Shown one piece after another: positions 12,717-23,726 of a stretch of 64,000 nucleotides of DNA (positions within the stretch are counted from its first letter, which is position 1; each line of letters opens with the position of its first letter). The DNA is from Leptodontidium sp. MPI-SDFR-AT-0119 (lineage: Eukaryota; Ascomycota; Leotiomycetes; Helotiales; Leptodontidiaceae). Below the pieces are notes generated by a model. It was not told the origin of the DNA and ran no database searches. It saw nothing but the letters and a program-made list of their open reading frames with translations. The stretch lies in assembly GCA_020726505.1 (NCBI GenBank), contig JAHLEZ010000013.1, forward strand, positions 1,984,001 through 2,048,000, given 5' to 3'. The translations under genes were made by a program, and so were the position numbers.

Positions 12717-13252
12717 CTTTCGAGATCAGTAGTTGGGTATGAAAATGGTATGAGAATCTCTCGTAGGTTAATTTAATAGAAAGTTGTTTCCTAGATTGGT
12801 ATTTTGATTGTTTGGTTAGTGTGCGCTTCGGCTAGCGGGATTGGGCGTCCAGGCAGCAACCTGTAAATCTGGCATGCACGACGCACGTGTTGACATTTTA
12901 AACATTTATATTTCATAATTATAATCAAACGGATGGAAATTTCTCCTGGAGGTAAAATCTCGAGGTGAGTTTCATAGTCCTGCGACTGGCAGAGCTTCAT
13001 ACTCCAATAGAGTGTGAGATGAACCGTAGCTTTTATGAATGATCGATTTACCCAAGATATCAAGATATCTGAAGATGCTGAGAAGCTTTATTGTCGGAGC
13101 ATTGCTCACTGTGATACTTAGATTTGAAGACCATTTTCACAAATCTCATGCCGTTCTCACAAATGGAAAAGTATGAGAATTAGCCAAAGTCGGAAATTTA
13201 GAGTGAAACCAGAGCGGCCCATCAACCGCAAAGAAAGAAAAACTGTACGAGC
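12717..13252. other. Intergenic, AT-richer spacer
   Basis: About 540 bp between the HET gene start and the reductase stop. No domain-bearing frame is seen; it probably contains the HET promoter and reductase terminator. Confidence 0.5.
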
Positions 13253-14248
13253 TCAACCCTCCTTCAATAACAAGGCTGGTATCTCATCTTCATGCAATGA
13301 CTCCAAAGATGGCTTCTCCACTGGTTTCCACCCAAGAGCACGCAGCCTGTTCGCTCGACTACGAGAGTTCTCACCAACTATAGTCATCGACCACTCTCCA
13401 AAAACATCGCCGTACAGATCCTCAGGGATCCCTCTCGGAGTTGGATCTTGGATCTTGCCAACCTTGTGAAGAGCCTTTCCAATCTCCCCAGCACATGCTT
13501 TCCATGAATGCTCCTCGCCATTCTCGATGAAGAAGTACGGATTCTCTAGGACCTTCTCTCCACTTGCTTGTTCCATCCAATGAAGAATCGTCAAATAACC
13601 GCGGGCCAGATCGGTAACATGAACGTGACTCCAGACCGAATTACCAGCTCCTACATATCCAGCATAGCCATGCTTGATAGCGAATGTAACCATCGTAGGA
13701 ATTTGAACCGACAATCGCCCTGATGCCTTACCCACACCGTATATGAGTGGCGGGAGAACAATGGATATCTTCGCCTTAGTCCCCAGAGCCTTGCGACTTT
13801 TGAGAATAGCAAGGTCGATGCTGCGATGAAAGGCAGAGTCGGGCAAGGCGTCGATATCTTCTGGTTTATCGTCCTCGTAGATTTTCTCGCTTCGATACGC
13901 ACCGTGGGATTGATCCACGATCTTGCTACACCCGCTGGTGTGGATGTAGATCGTGCTCTTTCCAGCTGCGGCGCGTTTGGTGATGCCTTCCAGGACAGCC
14001 TCTGCAGAAGGTTGGTCGTCGGCAGTTGCGGTGTGGATGACGATATCAGAGGATGCTGATGTTGTTGAGATTGTGTCAAGGTCGGCTAGACTCCCTAGAA
14101 CAGTTTCCACTCCTAACTTCTTCAAGTCGATCGCTGCTTCTTGTCTCCTGACTAACGTGGTGACTTGATAGCCATCTTTGAGAAGCTCTGCGAGCACTTC
14201 GAGACCGATGAATCCAGGTCCGATGAGAAATACGGTTTTGCCGGTCAT
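13253..14248 (-). CDS. Extended short-chain dehydrogenase/reductase (NAD-dependent epimerase-like)
   Basis: Single-exon frame; ATG 14248 is preferred over the further upstream start at 14347 because it begins just before the nucleotide-binding strand, giving 331 residues. The start reads MTGKTVFLIGPGFIG, a GxGxxG-type Rossmann loop, followed by VTTLVRR, the usual place for NADP-binding basic residues. An IVIHTAT segment and HTSGCS follow. A clear YxxxK (YRSEK) lies about residue 130, and IVLPPLIYGVG matches the extended-SDR PxxxYG stretch. The substrate is unknown; relatives include dihydroflavonol reductase-like and NmrA-like proteins. It lies beside the tail of the transposon-broken monooxygenase gene and on the same strand, so the two could once have acted together; that is inference. 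Confidence 0.8.
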   Translation of the reverse strand: MTGKTVFLIGPGFIGLEVLAELLKDGYQVTTLVRRQEAAIDLKKLGVETVLGSLADLDTISTTSASSDIVIHTATADDQPSAEAVLEGITKRAAAGKSTIYIHTSGCSKIVDQSHGAYRSEKIYEDDKPEDIDALPDSAFHRSIDLAILKSRKALGTKAKISIVLPPLIYGVGKASGRLSVQIPTMVTFAIKHGYAGYVGAGNSVWSHVHVTDLARGYLTILHWMEQASGEKVLENPYFFIENGEEHSWKACAGEIGKALHKVGKIQDPTPRGIPEDLYGDVFGEWSMTIVGENSRSRANRLRALGWKPVEKPSLESLHEDEIPALLLKEG

Positions 14249-14835
14249 GTTGTTCGTTGAAGCGAGGCCGAGAAGGAAGAGTTTGAAGGTCGATGGTCTT
14301 GGGAATGTTGGAGTTTTGAGCGGAAATCTCCAACCCGAATGCCACAACCTCTGTTGCTAGACGATTATATAGCTCAAGAAGTCCTAGTAATATATGTAAT
14401 CATCCCGCATGCATATTGGTAACTCGGGTATGAAGTCGAAGATATGGAGTCTTGGTTCTCGGGCTCTTGGCTATAGCCTATTCGGAGTCTTGGTATTCTG
14501 CGAACCCGAGTTGTTCGATGCGGATATCACCAGTACACAATGACATCTTCTGCTGTAAAACTGAGGGGGAACACTTAAAACGAAGTAATTTTATAACAAT
14601 CATTCTTGGCCAGGCATTCGAAAATGGGACAGTAGATAATAGTTCAATCTCGTAAACAACATGAAACTCGTTTCCAACTTCTAACTTTAGAAGATGGGGA
14701 GTCGCTTGAGCTGAACTTAATGAAATAGAGCCTAAAAGAACTCGGAGAAAGTAGAAAACAAAATAGTAGAATCGAATTAACATAATAGATGTATAGAAGC
14801 CTCTATGAAATCTGAAGCCTCATGTTTTCGTGCAT
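14249..14835. other. Intergenic spacer between reductase gene and monooxygenase remnant
   Basis: No gene seen. It would have been the promoter of the reductase gene and the 3' flank of the monooxygenase before the transposon arrived. Confidence 0.5.
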
Positions 14836-14915
14836 TTACGAAATTCTGAACCCCTTCATGTTGTCCTTGACCAATGCCGCAACTTCCTTCCTGTACGGCC
14901 CAAGACCTCCAAAGT
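14836..14915 (-). pseudogene. Stranded 3' end of the Baeyer-Villiger monooxygenase gene
   Basis: Read on the minus strand from the target duplication (14915-14908), this stretch continues the monooxygenase frame exactly: TTT GGA, then 23 codons beginning GLGPYRKEV and ending KGFRIS, then TAA at 14838-14836. Joining it to the last native codon before the insertion, with one copy of the 8-bp duplication removed, gives a typical C-terminus for this enzyme class. It is now separated from the rest of the gene by the 3.4-kb transposon and should not be translated as part of it. Confidence 0.85.
14908..14915. repeat. Left 8-bp target site duplication of the hAT element
   Basis: TCCAAAGT directly before the transposon end, identical to 18320-18327 on the other side. 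Eight bp is the hallmark length for hAT insertions, and perfect identity points to a recent event. Confidence 0.95.
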
Positions 14916-14935
14916 CAGGGTGGGGAGAAAAAATT

Positions 14936-15050
14936 AAGTTACTTAAATAAAAATTAAGTTACTTTAATTAAATTAAATTAAAATTTGAATAACAACTTGA
15001 CTTAATTAAATTAAAGTAACTTAAAAGTTACTTAATTTTTTACTTAATTT
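14936..15050. repeat. Left subterminal repeats of the hAT element
   Basis: Several direct and inverted copies of AAGTTACTT together with TTAATTAAATTAAA tracts, mirrored at the right end (about 18195-18310). Clustered subterminal motifs are where hAT transposases bind in studied elements; that role here is inferred. Confidence 0.7.
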
Positions 15051-15158
15051 ATTATAACAAATTTAATTAATATATAACTCTTAATATATAAACTCTGCTT
15101 CTTCTATATTTGTATTAGGCTCTTTATTAGCCTCTTTTTCTTCCTCTATAATAGTACC

Positions 15159-17764
15159 CTAACTTCTTAAACACATTATTATATTAAATGTGTCTTTATT
15201 TAATCTATTCCTTAGCTTATTAATAACTAAAGCCCCTTGTGAAAAAAATCTTTCACTAGAAGCACTAGTAGCTGGAATAGCTAAATAGCGTCTAGCTATT
15301 ATAGCTAATATAGGGTAATTAGAGCTATTTAACTCCCAGTAAGCTAAAGGTAAAGTCTATTATAATATTAGTAAATTTTTTAATATATATAATTATAATT
15401 ATAACTTACCTGTTTATTTTGTCTTTTTTCGCTTAAATAAGCTTGTAATTCATCTAAATCTTCGTCTTCAGACTCGTTAATATATATATTATTATCTGAA
15501 TCGTCGTTTTCACTATATATATTAAGGTTTTCAGCTCTAGGTAAAGCAGGTAACCTAATATAATAGTCTCGTTTTTCCCTATAATAAATATTAGTATAAT
15601 ATTATAAGAGTAAGATATATTACTTACGAAGTATATTCTGCTTTTAATACTTCTAAAATATCAATAATTTGTTCTCGACTCAAGCCTAAGCTTACTAATC
15701 CATCCTTTTTAATTCGAGGATCTAATAATAGACTTATATATAAAGTCTTAGTTCGAGCGCTCGAATTTAGCCATTGATTTTTTGGATAATATTTACGTAG
15801 CTTAGCTACGCCTAAGTTAATAGCTTTAATAAGAGGCGGAAATTCCTATAAATATTAGTATATATAATAATAAAATTATTAGAATATAACTTACTATTAA
15901 TTCCTCTTTAATCCTTTCTAATTGTATATAAATATTGTATAACATTGGAACCGTGTAATATATAGTAGGATATTTGTCGGCTTGAAGTTTATTAGTAGCC
16001 TTAACAAATACCTTAAGTATTAATAAAGTATTTTTCAAGTATATTATTTCTTCTTCCGAGATTAATAACTTCTTATTCTTAAAAGCCTTATTATTAGAGT
16101 TTTGCATAACTATATTAATAGGCTGATAAAGAATTAGAAAGTTGTTAAGCATATTATAAGTCGAAGACCACCGAGTTGTAGTATCTATAATTAATTAGTA
16201 AGTTTATTAAGAGTAAAATAATTATTATTACTTACCTAGCTGAGGCATTTGAAATTGTGTTATATTTAAAGCTCTAATTTGAGCTAGTAGAGCTTGTTTA
16301 TTGTTATAGCTATATTTAAAAGCTATTATAATGAGTCGAATTCGTTTCCATAAAGAGTATGTATTATTAGGACCTTTTTTATTTATTAGTATTTATACTT
16401 AATAATTTTAAGATATATAAACTTACTTATAAATATATTCCTTTCTTCTAGATCTTCTTCTTCTTCTTCTTCTTCAATAGCTCTAATAGCGTCTAATTCT
16501 TCTATAGAATCTTCGGCTTTAACAATAGAGCTTATTATCTCTTGTGTAGCTATATTAAGCACGTGCGCGCAACAAGCTATATCTCCTTGAAATTTAATAG
16601 CCTCTAAATCATAAGCTCTAATAAAGCTTGATATTAGGGTATTATTAGAAGATGCGTTATCTCGAGTAATACTATAAAGAATTAGTAATCATAATTTAAA
16701 TAATACGTATTAAACTTACCTTTTGATGTTATATTTAATATCAAAGTCTTTTAAAGTATTTAATAATACTTCGCACATATAAGCTCCGGAGTGCCTATCT
16801 TCGAGTATAGCCATTCTTAATAAGTAAGACTCTAATTTAAAGCTCTTACTTATAAAGTGTCTGTAATAAAAAAAGTTAGTTATATATATATTATATTTAA
16901 GAGTTAATTACTTACATAGTAATACCTAAATAAGCGTCTTGATTGGACGCAGTCCAAGCGTCTAAAGTAAGACTAAACGTGCCTTGATTTTCTTTATGAT
17001 TATTAAGCTTATTTTTAAAGCTATTAAAGGCACTTAAATAAACAGAATCTAATTCGTCTCTTAGAATCTTTCTGTTAATTGTTGGAATATCCCTAAAGAA
17101 TAATTAGCTTATATAAGTATTATAATATAAAGAATTTACTTACTCTTTCAAATATCTTAAAAGCTCTTTAAAAGTAGGGCTATCGATTAATCGAAAAGAA
17201 AGGTTGTTTTGTAATATAAAGTTTAAAATCTTAACTCTAAACTCTTTATTATTAAATTCGCTTAATTCTCGCTTCTTAGCTCTAGAAGAGCTTAAATAGT
17301 CGCTTATAGAGCCTTGAGATTCTAGTAGATCTCTAGTAATACTAGAAGAGTTACTAGCTTGCGAGCTTATTTATATTATAATTAGTATATATTAATAATA
17401 ATAATTAGAATAAGATTACTTACTAATATCATTATCTAATAAGCCTAGCGATACTAGCTTATGATTATGTTTATAATGCGATATATAGTTACTTGTAGCA
17501 TGTGATACACGTTGCTTTAGAAACTTTTTACTATAAATTTAAATTAATATATAACTTAATATAAATTAGGATTAATATAACTTACTTATAATTCTTATAT
17601 GTACAGCTAACTGTAACTGTCCGAGGCTGTGTAGGGTCTTGTTGAATCGGGTCTAGCTCTTTAATAAATAACCCTCTTTTAAATATAAGCGGTTGATTAT
17701 CAGAGAGCTTAAAATCCTCTTGATTTTGAGTAATATTCGTTCGGGTAGTAGTAGAATAAGACAT
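15159..17764 (-). CDS. hAT transposase (about 695 residues, 11 exons)
   Basis: Exons on the minus strand: 17764-17586, 17530 to about 17420, about 17365-17144, 17092-16916, 16860-16720, 16671-16427, 16373-16236, 16184-15895, 15845-15628, 15578-15410 and 15356-15159. All frames stay open. Motifs in order: an N-terminal Cys/His segment resembling a BED-type finger, FSLTLDAWTASNQDAYLGIT, TRDNASSNNT, CCAHVLNIA, an acidic run of six Glu, DTTTRWSSTYNML, LLLDPRIK and the hATC dimerisation block (PLAYWELN, then IPATSASSERFFSQGA, then NRLNKDT and CLRS before the stop). Nine introns are 48-55 bp with GTAAGT donors and nearly all have CTAAT branch sites. The second intron's borders are ambiguous: donor 17423 with acceptor 17358, or donor 17419 with acceptor 17366; both keep frame. 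Confidence 0.9.
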
Positions 17765-18194
17765 TCTTTAAGATTTATATACTTTAAGTATATATAAAAG
17801 TAATAGTAGTAATAATAATTAGAGTTGTTATTAAGTGTTTTAGTTGTAAGGTTATTTAATAAAGATAAAAAAAGGATTTCTAACGAGACTTTATCTCTAT
17901 ATATACTAATATAATTATTTCTAGATTATTCTATTGAAATATTAATTTCTAATACTTCTAATGATTTATAAGCTTATTTTTATTACTAATATATCTTTAA
18001 TAAGCAATAGAATATTAAAGAATCAATTAGTTATAATATTAATAAGTTAGGTGTTTGATTTGTCATTTTTGAAGGTTCGCGAAGGTTCTGGAAGCTAAGA
18101 TAAGCTAAATCCTTATCTATTGGCTAAGAGGAACGTACAATGGGTTAAGGTTATCTTTCTTATCTTAGCGCCCCTCTTCAAATTATGTAACTCT

Positions 18195-18310
18195 TACTTA
18201 AGTCATAATTAAGTTACTTTAATTAAATTAAATTAAAATATAATTAACGATTAAGTTACTTAAGTTTAATTTAAAGTAAGTATAGTTACTTTAATTTAAT
18301 TTAATTAATT
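18195..18310. repeat. Right subterminal repeats of the hAT element
   Basis: Copies of AAGTTACTT and ATTAAATTAAA in both orientations, the counterpart of the left-end array. Confidence 0.7.
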
Positions 18311-19982
18311 CCCACCCTGTCCAAAGTAGAACATGACTGCGTTCTTTTTGCCAGGGATGTTCTTCCCGAATACCCACGAGTCGACTTTTCTAAACAAGCT
18401 GGCCGCGCTGAGCTCTTCGCTGCGCTGCGTCCATTTATCTTCCGCTTCGCGTTCTGCCTCAATCACTCCGTGCTTTACGCCATCATTAGGGTGCCCATTG
18501 GCATTTACTCTGCTTGCACCATTTGTACCATTGGCCTCGGCAGAGCCATTGACAGAATTTTGTCTTTCAGCCCTGGCAATTAGATCAGAGATGATCTCGA
18601 CTTGAGTCTCGATTGCAGGAGGCAGGTTTGAAAAAGGTCCATTCGGACCCGCGATCATGAAAAGGTTAGGGAAGTTCGGGACCATGATCCCCAGATATGA
18701 AGTAGGACCCATCTCAGCCCAGTGTTCTTTCAGACTTTCGCCTCCTCGGCCTTTGATAGCAATCCGAGTGTAGTTCCCATCCATGGCATCGAACCCAGTG
18801 GCGCAGATAATGACATCGAGATCATACAGTGTGCCGTCCGAAGTTTTGATTCCTTCAGGCGTAAGTTCTGTGATCGGGTTGGCTTTGATATCTACGATAT
18901 CGACGTTGTCGCGATTGAATTGCTCGTAGTAACCAGAATCACAAAGTGGTCTCCTAGCATACAGCTCGGTTGGACACAACTTGCGAGCTTTCTCGGGATC
19001 CTTCACTGTCTGCCGAATCTTCTTCCTGATGAACTGTTGTGCTTCAAGGTTAGCGTTTTCATCGACAGTAATATCTCCAAACGTCCAAAACATGAAGCGG
19101 AAACCATTGCCTTTCTGCCACGACTCTTCGTAGATTTTCTCCCGCTCCTCGGGCGTTACGCTGAATGTCGGCCGAGCTGTTTCCTCGAACCCGAAAGCGA
19201 ACAGGCTTTGTTTGGCTTGGTCCCAGATCTCTTCGTAGTTGTCGTTGATTTGCTTGCGCTCCTGGGGAGAGAGAACCCCATTGCCAGCTGGGACTGAGTA
19301 CTGGGGGTTCCGCTGAAAACATAAAAGTTGCTTCACCTCGTCCGCCTTGCCGATAGCAGTGATGAGTTGCACGCCGGTGGATCCGTTGCCAATGACCCCA
19401 ACACGCTTTCCTCTCAAATCGGCATCCTTGGGCCAGTTCGCAGTGTGATAAAGCTCTCCCTGGAATTTGTCGAGGTTGGGGATAGCTGGGAAGTTGGTCT
19501 TTGAGAGGAGCCCAAGTCCCGTCACTAGATATTTGACGCTCACAGTCTCCCCCGTTGACAGTCCCACAACCCATCGGCTCTCGGATTCGTTCCAATCAGC
19601 GGAGAGTAGCTCGGTTTCGAACTGCATGTCCTTACGGAGGCCATGTCGTTTCACCACGTGTTCGAGGTACTTTAAGATATCCGGCCCTTGGAGATACTGG
19701 GTGTCCCATGGATACTCGACAAGATCCTCATGGTCCCAGGAGAATCTGTAGAGTAAAGAATTCGTGCTGTAGCATGCTTAAGCTGCTGTAACAAATGATG
19801 GAGTAGATATGAACTCACTCGGACATGGCCCCCGGGTAGCGATTCCAATACCATGTTCCTCCAACATCCGTCGCTTTGTCGATGGCCTTGACCTTTAGTC
19901 CTTGATCCCGCAGCTTCTTGAGCTGGTAGATCCCACCGAAGCCAGTGCCAACAACGAGCGCATCGAGGAATTGTAGTGTCAT
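18305..19982 (-). CDS. Baeyer-Villiger-type flavin monooxygenase, 3' end replaced by transposon sequence
   Basis: Exon 1 (19982-19819) and exon 2 (19766-18305), separated by a 52-bp intron, give 541 residues. FAD-binding GTGFGG lies at residues 12-17, followed by DVGGTWYWNRYPGAMSDT, the conserved stretch of class B monooxygenases. The Baeyer-Villiger fingerprint FQGELYHTANWP (FxGxxxHxxxW) is at about 156-167, and the NADPH loop GVIGNGSTG follows. These enzymes insert oxygen next to a ketone; the substrate is unknown. The frame runs into the hAT terminus, so the last four residues (QGGN) and the stop come from the transposon, and 23 native C-terminal residues are lost. The polyadenylation region is lost too. 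A low-complexity Asn/Gly/Ala linker lies near residues 460-490. Activity of the product is uncertain. Confidence 0.88.
18320..18327. repeat. Right 8-bp target site duplication of the hAT element
   Basis: TCCAAAGT, identical to 14908-14915; on the minus strand it encodes the Phe-Gly codons of the monooxygenase that were duplicated on insertion. Confidence 0.95.
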
Positions 19983-21876
19983 ATTGAACGATTAATAATC
20001 CTTTTCTTGCAAGTCGAGTATCTAGTCACCAGTGAGGAATCCTGGGGCGGTTCTTGATTCACGGTGATATCTTCGAGGAGTTGCACTTGGATCTATGTAC
20101 TCGTAGAGTAGTTCGGCCAGGCCGATGGCCTGTCTGTCATGATCAGTCACCAATCGAGTTCTGGGACGAGGTCTTGGCTAGGGAGCATCTTCATATTTAT
20201 TGGTCTATTTGACAAGATGGAAATGTACTTCCGTGTGAATATTTCGGTTTCGGGGAAGCAGAAGAGTGCGGGGTCGTCGCTAGCCACACTCTCCTGCGGT
20301 CCAGATATTCACTAACTCGAAACGGAAGCGTGTGATCGTGAAGCGAAGGTTACCGTTTTATTTCCGGTTCGGAGTTACGTGGAAAGAGTCTTAGGATGAA
20401 TATTCAAGGTCGATGGAGAGATTCTGTATTTGCGGCAGAACTTTGGTTGGGTGACCAGGAGATCGGATAACGATTTTCACCTTTTGGAGGCTTCTGACCC
20501 GTTTATTGGAACATGGATCCGATACTTTAGGGCTATTGGCGGAGTTTAATGGGAGCATTGGCTTTGAATCGAGGCACCGTGATTGCGAAATCTTTTGCAT
20601 CACCTGGAGATTTGAGTTTCGTTGAAGTAAAACATAACATCATTCCAATTTCAGAACAGGGGAGTAAGGATGACGCTGTTCCAGACAAGCACGAGTAAAT
20701 TCAAAAACTTGAAAAGTAGCTGTCAAGAGCTCAGGCAACAGCCAAGTTCAAGTATATCTGGTGGTATTGTTGTCGTCCGTGCAATTGTTGACTTGTAAGC
20801 GAACTCCTTTTCTGTCAGCTGGAATGGAGCAAGAGGCACTTCGCCCAAGACGAGGCCAAAACAGACGCAAAGTTCGATTTGGAAGTTAAACCAGGTCTAG
20901 CTTGGATAGAAAAATTCTGAGCACTTGGGAATTCGTGATTACAGGATTGGAACTTCGATCCTTGTCAGGGACCGGAAAGCCAGCCACTTCCACGCTCACA
21001 TAATCGACCCTCTGGCCCGGTCTGTCCCTACTAGTCACTGACGTCCCAACGTAGACTCTAAATCTATGAATATCTAAAGATAGACATTCACTATCAAGAG
21101 TGTCTTCCGCAAACTCAAAATGAGAGCTGTGGAATATCTTGTCTATTGTCACGTGAGTAAGGTGAGTTCAGGGATCCATTTTCGTGCTCTTGCTGTTAGG
21201 ATCTCTTACATTTCGTCAGCTTTAGTTACCAGTATGTTGTTTCATGGAGCAATGAGGGCTACAGGAAAACCTACCTGTACTACAGCTTACGTGAAGGGAT
21301 TTCGCAAGCGTAATCATCACCCGCTCAGGGACTCTGCGGTACCTTCCGGCAAAGAGTAATTGATGGCTTCCCAGTTCTGTTGCTTAGCTGTTACACCATG
21401 CCATATATTTGATAAAGACCCTTAGTGGCTGTTTTTATCATTGTCTCCTTTTCGTCTCTTTCCAAGATCAGGAGGACCACCCCTCATTAGTCAGCAAGAA
21501 GTCTTGATAATGACGCTACCTTGAGACCAAGAATTCCAAGATTCTGATATGTATATTTCGGCGCCAACATCATCTGTCTTTGAAATGCACCTGAAAGGTC
21601 TTCGTTTTCTCATTATCCGCAAAGCCTGGTAAGCCAGCAATCGATAGTCGCTTGGTGATACGATACCAAAACCAAAACCATCTCGACTGCATAGACGCTC
21701 AAGGAAGTTAGCGAGGCTGTTGTCTGTGGAACATCAACTCGAGTACTCAGGTTGACGAAGACACGAAATCGGATTTAAATATCGCTGCCCGTCTACTCAC
21801 TTTCTTGAGCTGCCCCTTCAAAATATTGGGTCCTCCTTTAAACCCGTCATCCTTCGCTCCTCCAGCCACCACTTCC
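19983..21876. other. Intergenic region between divergent monooxygenase and glucanase genes
   Basis: About 1.9 kb without a supportable gene. Several 60-90-codon frames exist on both strands but carry no domain and no splice partners. It should contain the promoters of both flanking genes. Confidence 0.5.
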
Positions 21877-23273
21877 ATGCCGTTATTCCAGGTACGTACG
21901 TCCGCTTCCTCAAGATCTCAAAACATAGACTCACATCCTTAGAAAATCCTCAGTGCAGCCAAATCCGCCAAATCGGCAGCATCCACACCACCAACACCCT
22001 CGGCAAGCATGTCTCCATCAATGGACATCCAGCTTCAAAACCGGACCAAGTCAAATCACGTCTATGCCTACATCACTGGCCTTGCCCTCGAAAAAGGGAA
22101 CCATGTCTGTGTGATGAAAGCTGATGGAAAAACTCCGTACTATCCTGATTCACCATCAAAGATCCTTCAACCGTTAGCGGAGAATTGCTCGATTAAATTG
22201 GGTGCTCCTGGAAGTACCATTACTGTGACTATCCCTCAACTTGCCGGTGGGAGGATTTGGTTCTCGGTGGATAACGAGTTAAAGGTGAGTTCCGTCCCGG
22301 TCTTTCAGAAATGTAGCGATTGCCTGTAGATGTTACATACAACCATGCCAAAGATTTGCTAATCGTTCTGGTGAAGTTCCTCGTCAATCCAGGCCCCGCT
22401 CTAGTCGAGCCATCGATATCAAACCCCTCAGATCCCAACATCAATCTAACTTGGGACTTCTGTGAATTCACATTTGCAAACAATTCTATATACGCCAACA
22501 TTAGTTATGTTGACTTTGTCAGCTTGTCAGTCTCGTTGACTTTCACACCTAAAGATGGGGCGGAGCAGAAGGTTCTTGGGTTGAAGCCCGATGGATTCCA
22601 GCATGTTGTTGATGGGTTACGAGCCCAAGAAAACAAGGATTGGAGCAAGCTTATTTATGAAGCCAATGGGTAATACTCATCAATGTTACAGTGTCTCCGT
22701 AATTTTCAAGTTCGCAGCTGACCGTCCTTTCCTGACAGAAAGCCTTTACGTGTCATGAGTCCCAACAACGGAATTGTGATGGCAGGAGGAAACCTCTTCA
22801 AAGGTTACTTCGAACCCTACGTCAACCAAGTCTGGGACATGTACAGCAAATGCCCTCTCGCAATCGACACCCAAGCCCAATGGGGCAAAGTCAACGGTCA
22901 CTGCGGGAACGACCAGCTCGAATTCCCAGGCATAGGTTCCTTCACCAAACCATCCACCGCAGATATCTTCGGATGCAGTTCTGGCCCCTTCGCGAACAAT
23001 GCTGGGGCTTTGGGACCTCTGACTGCGAGAATCAGTGCTGGTTTCAACAGGACGACGCTGTTGAATCAGCAGGTCCATCCGAATGCCGAGAAGGTCTCGG
23101 ATTATTACCAGTTGCCTGTCACGAATCATTATGCTAGACTTGTTCATGAGGCGAATATCGATGGGAGGGGTTACGCGTTCCCTTATGATGATGTCCCGGC
23201 TGGTGGGGGCGGGGTTGATCAGTCTGGCTTTGTTAATGGGAATCCCAAGTCTTTTCTGGTGACTATCGGATGA
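21877..23273 (+). CDS. GH64-type beta-1,3-glucanase-like protein
   Basis: Four exons (21877-21891, 21943-22284, 22377-22669, 22739-23273) give 394 residues; the first exon is only five codons. The C-terminal half matches the GH64 (laminaripentaose-producing, thaumatin-like) pattern: MDIQLQN-type opening, the IWFSVDNEL strand, FEPYVNQVWDMY, CGNDQLEF and the terminal NHYARLVHEANIDGRGYAFPYDDV. GH64 enzymes cleave beta-1,3-glucan, here probably fungal wall or storage glucan. No convincing signal peptide is visible: the start is MPLFQ, then a Lys/Ala/Ser-rich stretch. Either the protein is intracellular or leaves by another route, or an upstream exon is missed. The gene runs head-to-head with the broken monooxygenase and is followed by a regulator gene. 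Confidence 0.85.
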
Positions 23274-23726
23274 GAATGAGGTACATTCAAGGGGTTGTTA
23301 TGAAGAGAGTCGCATCTAAGAACCTATATAGGAATTGGCTCTTTATTTGAACTGATAGCGAAGGCATTCGGACTTGAGAGCTGCTGTTGGCAAGAACTGG
23401 TTATTCCTGAGACATGACAACATTACCTTAATTATAGAGTTATGTATTTCATTACAACCTTAGATTTCATCCACTCTTCGATTATTTTGAGAAGTACTCG
23501 TGTAGCACTCCCATGCAACAGGACCTATTATTAGCGGCCGTCATTCCCGAAATACCCGGCGGCTTTCTCTCCAGATTATCCGGACGACTCGCATCGGACA
23601 ACACGCCCTCAAACCTTCTCTCCAGTATCCAGGACACCCGTTACGCACTGCTCCCGGCCCAGCAAAAGCCGCATATTCACGCAAGAACATTGACTTTCAT
23701 GAGATTAGTTCCCATAGTTGCGCGCT
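23274..23726. other. Intergenic region before the Zn2Cys6 regulator
   Basis: About 450 bp with no gene seen; probably GH64 3' sequence and the regulator promoter. Confidence 0.5.

Larger units (their letters stand above)
14916..18319 (-). mobile_element. Intact hAT-superfamily DNA transposon, 3404 bp
   Basis: The ends are inverted repeats CAGGGTGGG (14916-14924 and 18319-18311), matching the CAGGG-type hAT terminus, and both flanks carry the 8-bp duplication TCCAAAGT. Inside each end are many copies of AAGTTACTT plus TTAATTAAATTAAA tracts in both orientations (about 14936-15050 and 18195-18310), likely subterminal transposase-binding repeats. The body encodes one minus-strand transposase split by ten small introns. 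Composition is far more AT-rich than the host, yet coding exons are open and carry all hAT motifs, so the AT bias is not simple point-mutation (RIP) decay. The element interrupts the last 23 codons of the monooxygenase gene. It appears potentially autonomous. Confidence 0.95.

Noticed and set aside
18305..18316. Native C-terminus of the monooxygenase
   Set aside because: The last four codons and stop are the hAT terminal repeat; the original end is at 14836-14907.
14916..18319. RIP-degraded transposon relic
   Set aside because: The AT-richness first suggested RIP decay, but every transposase exon is open and all hAT motifs are present.
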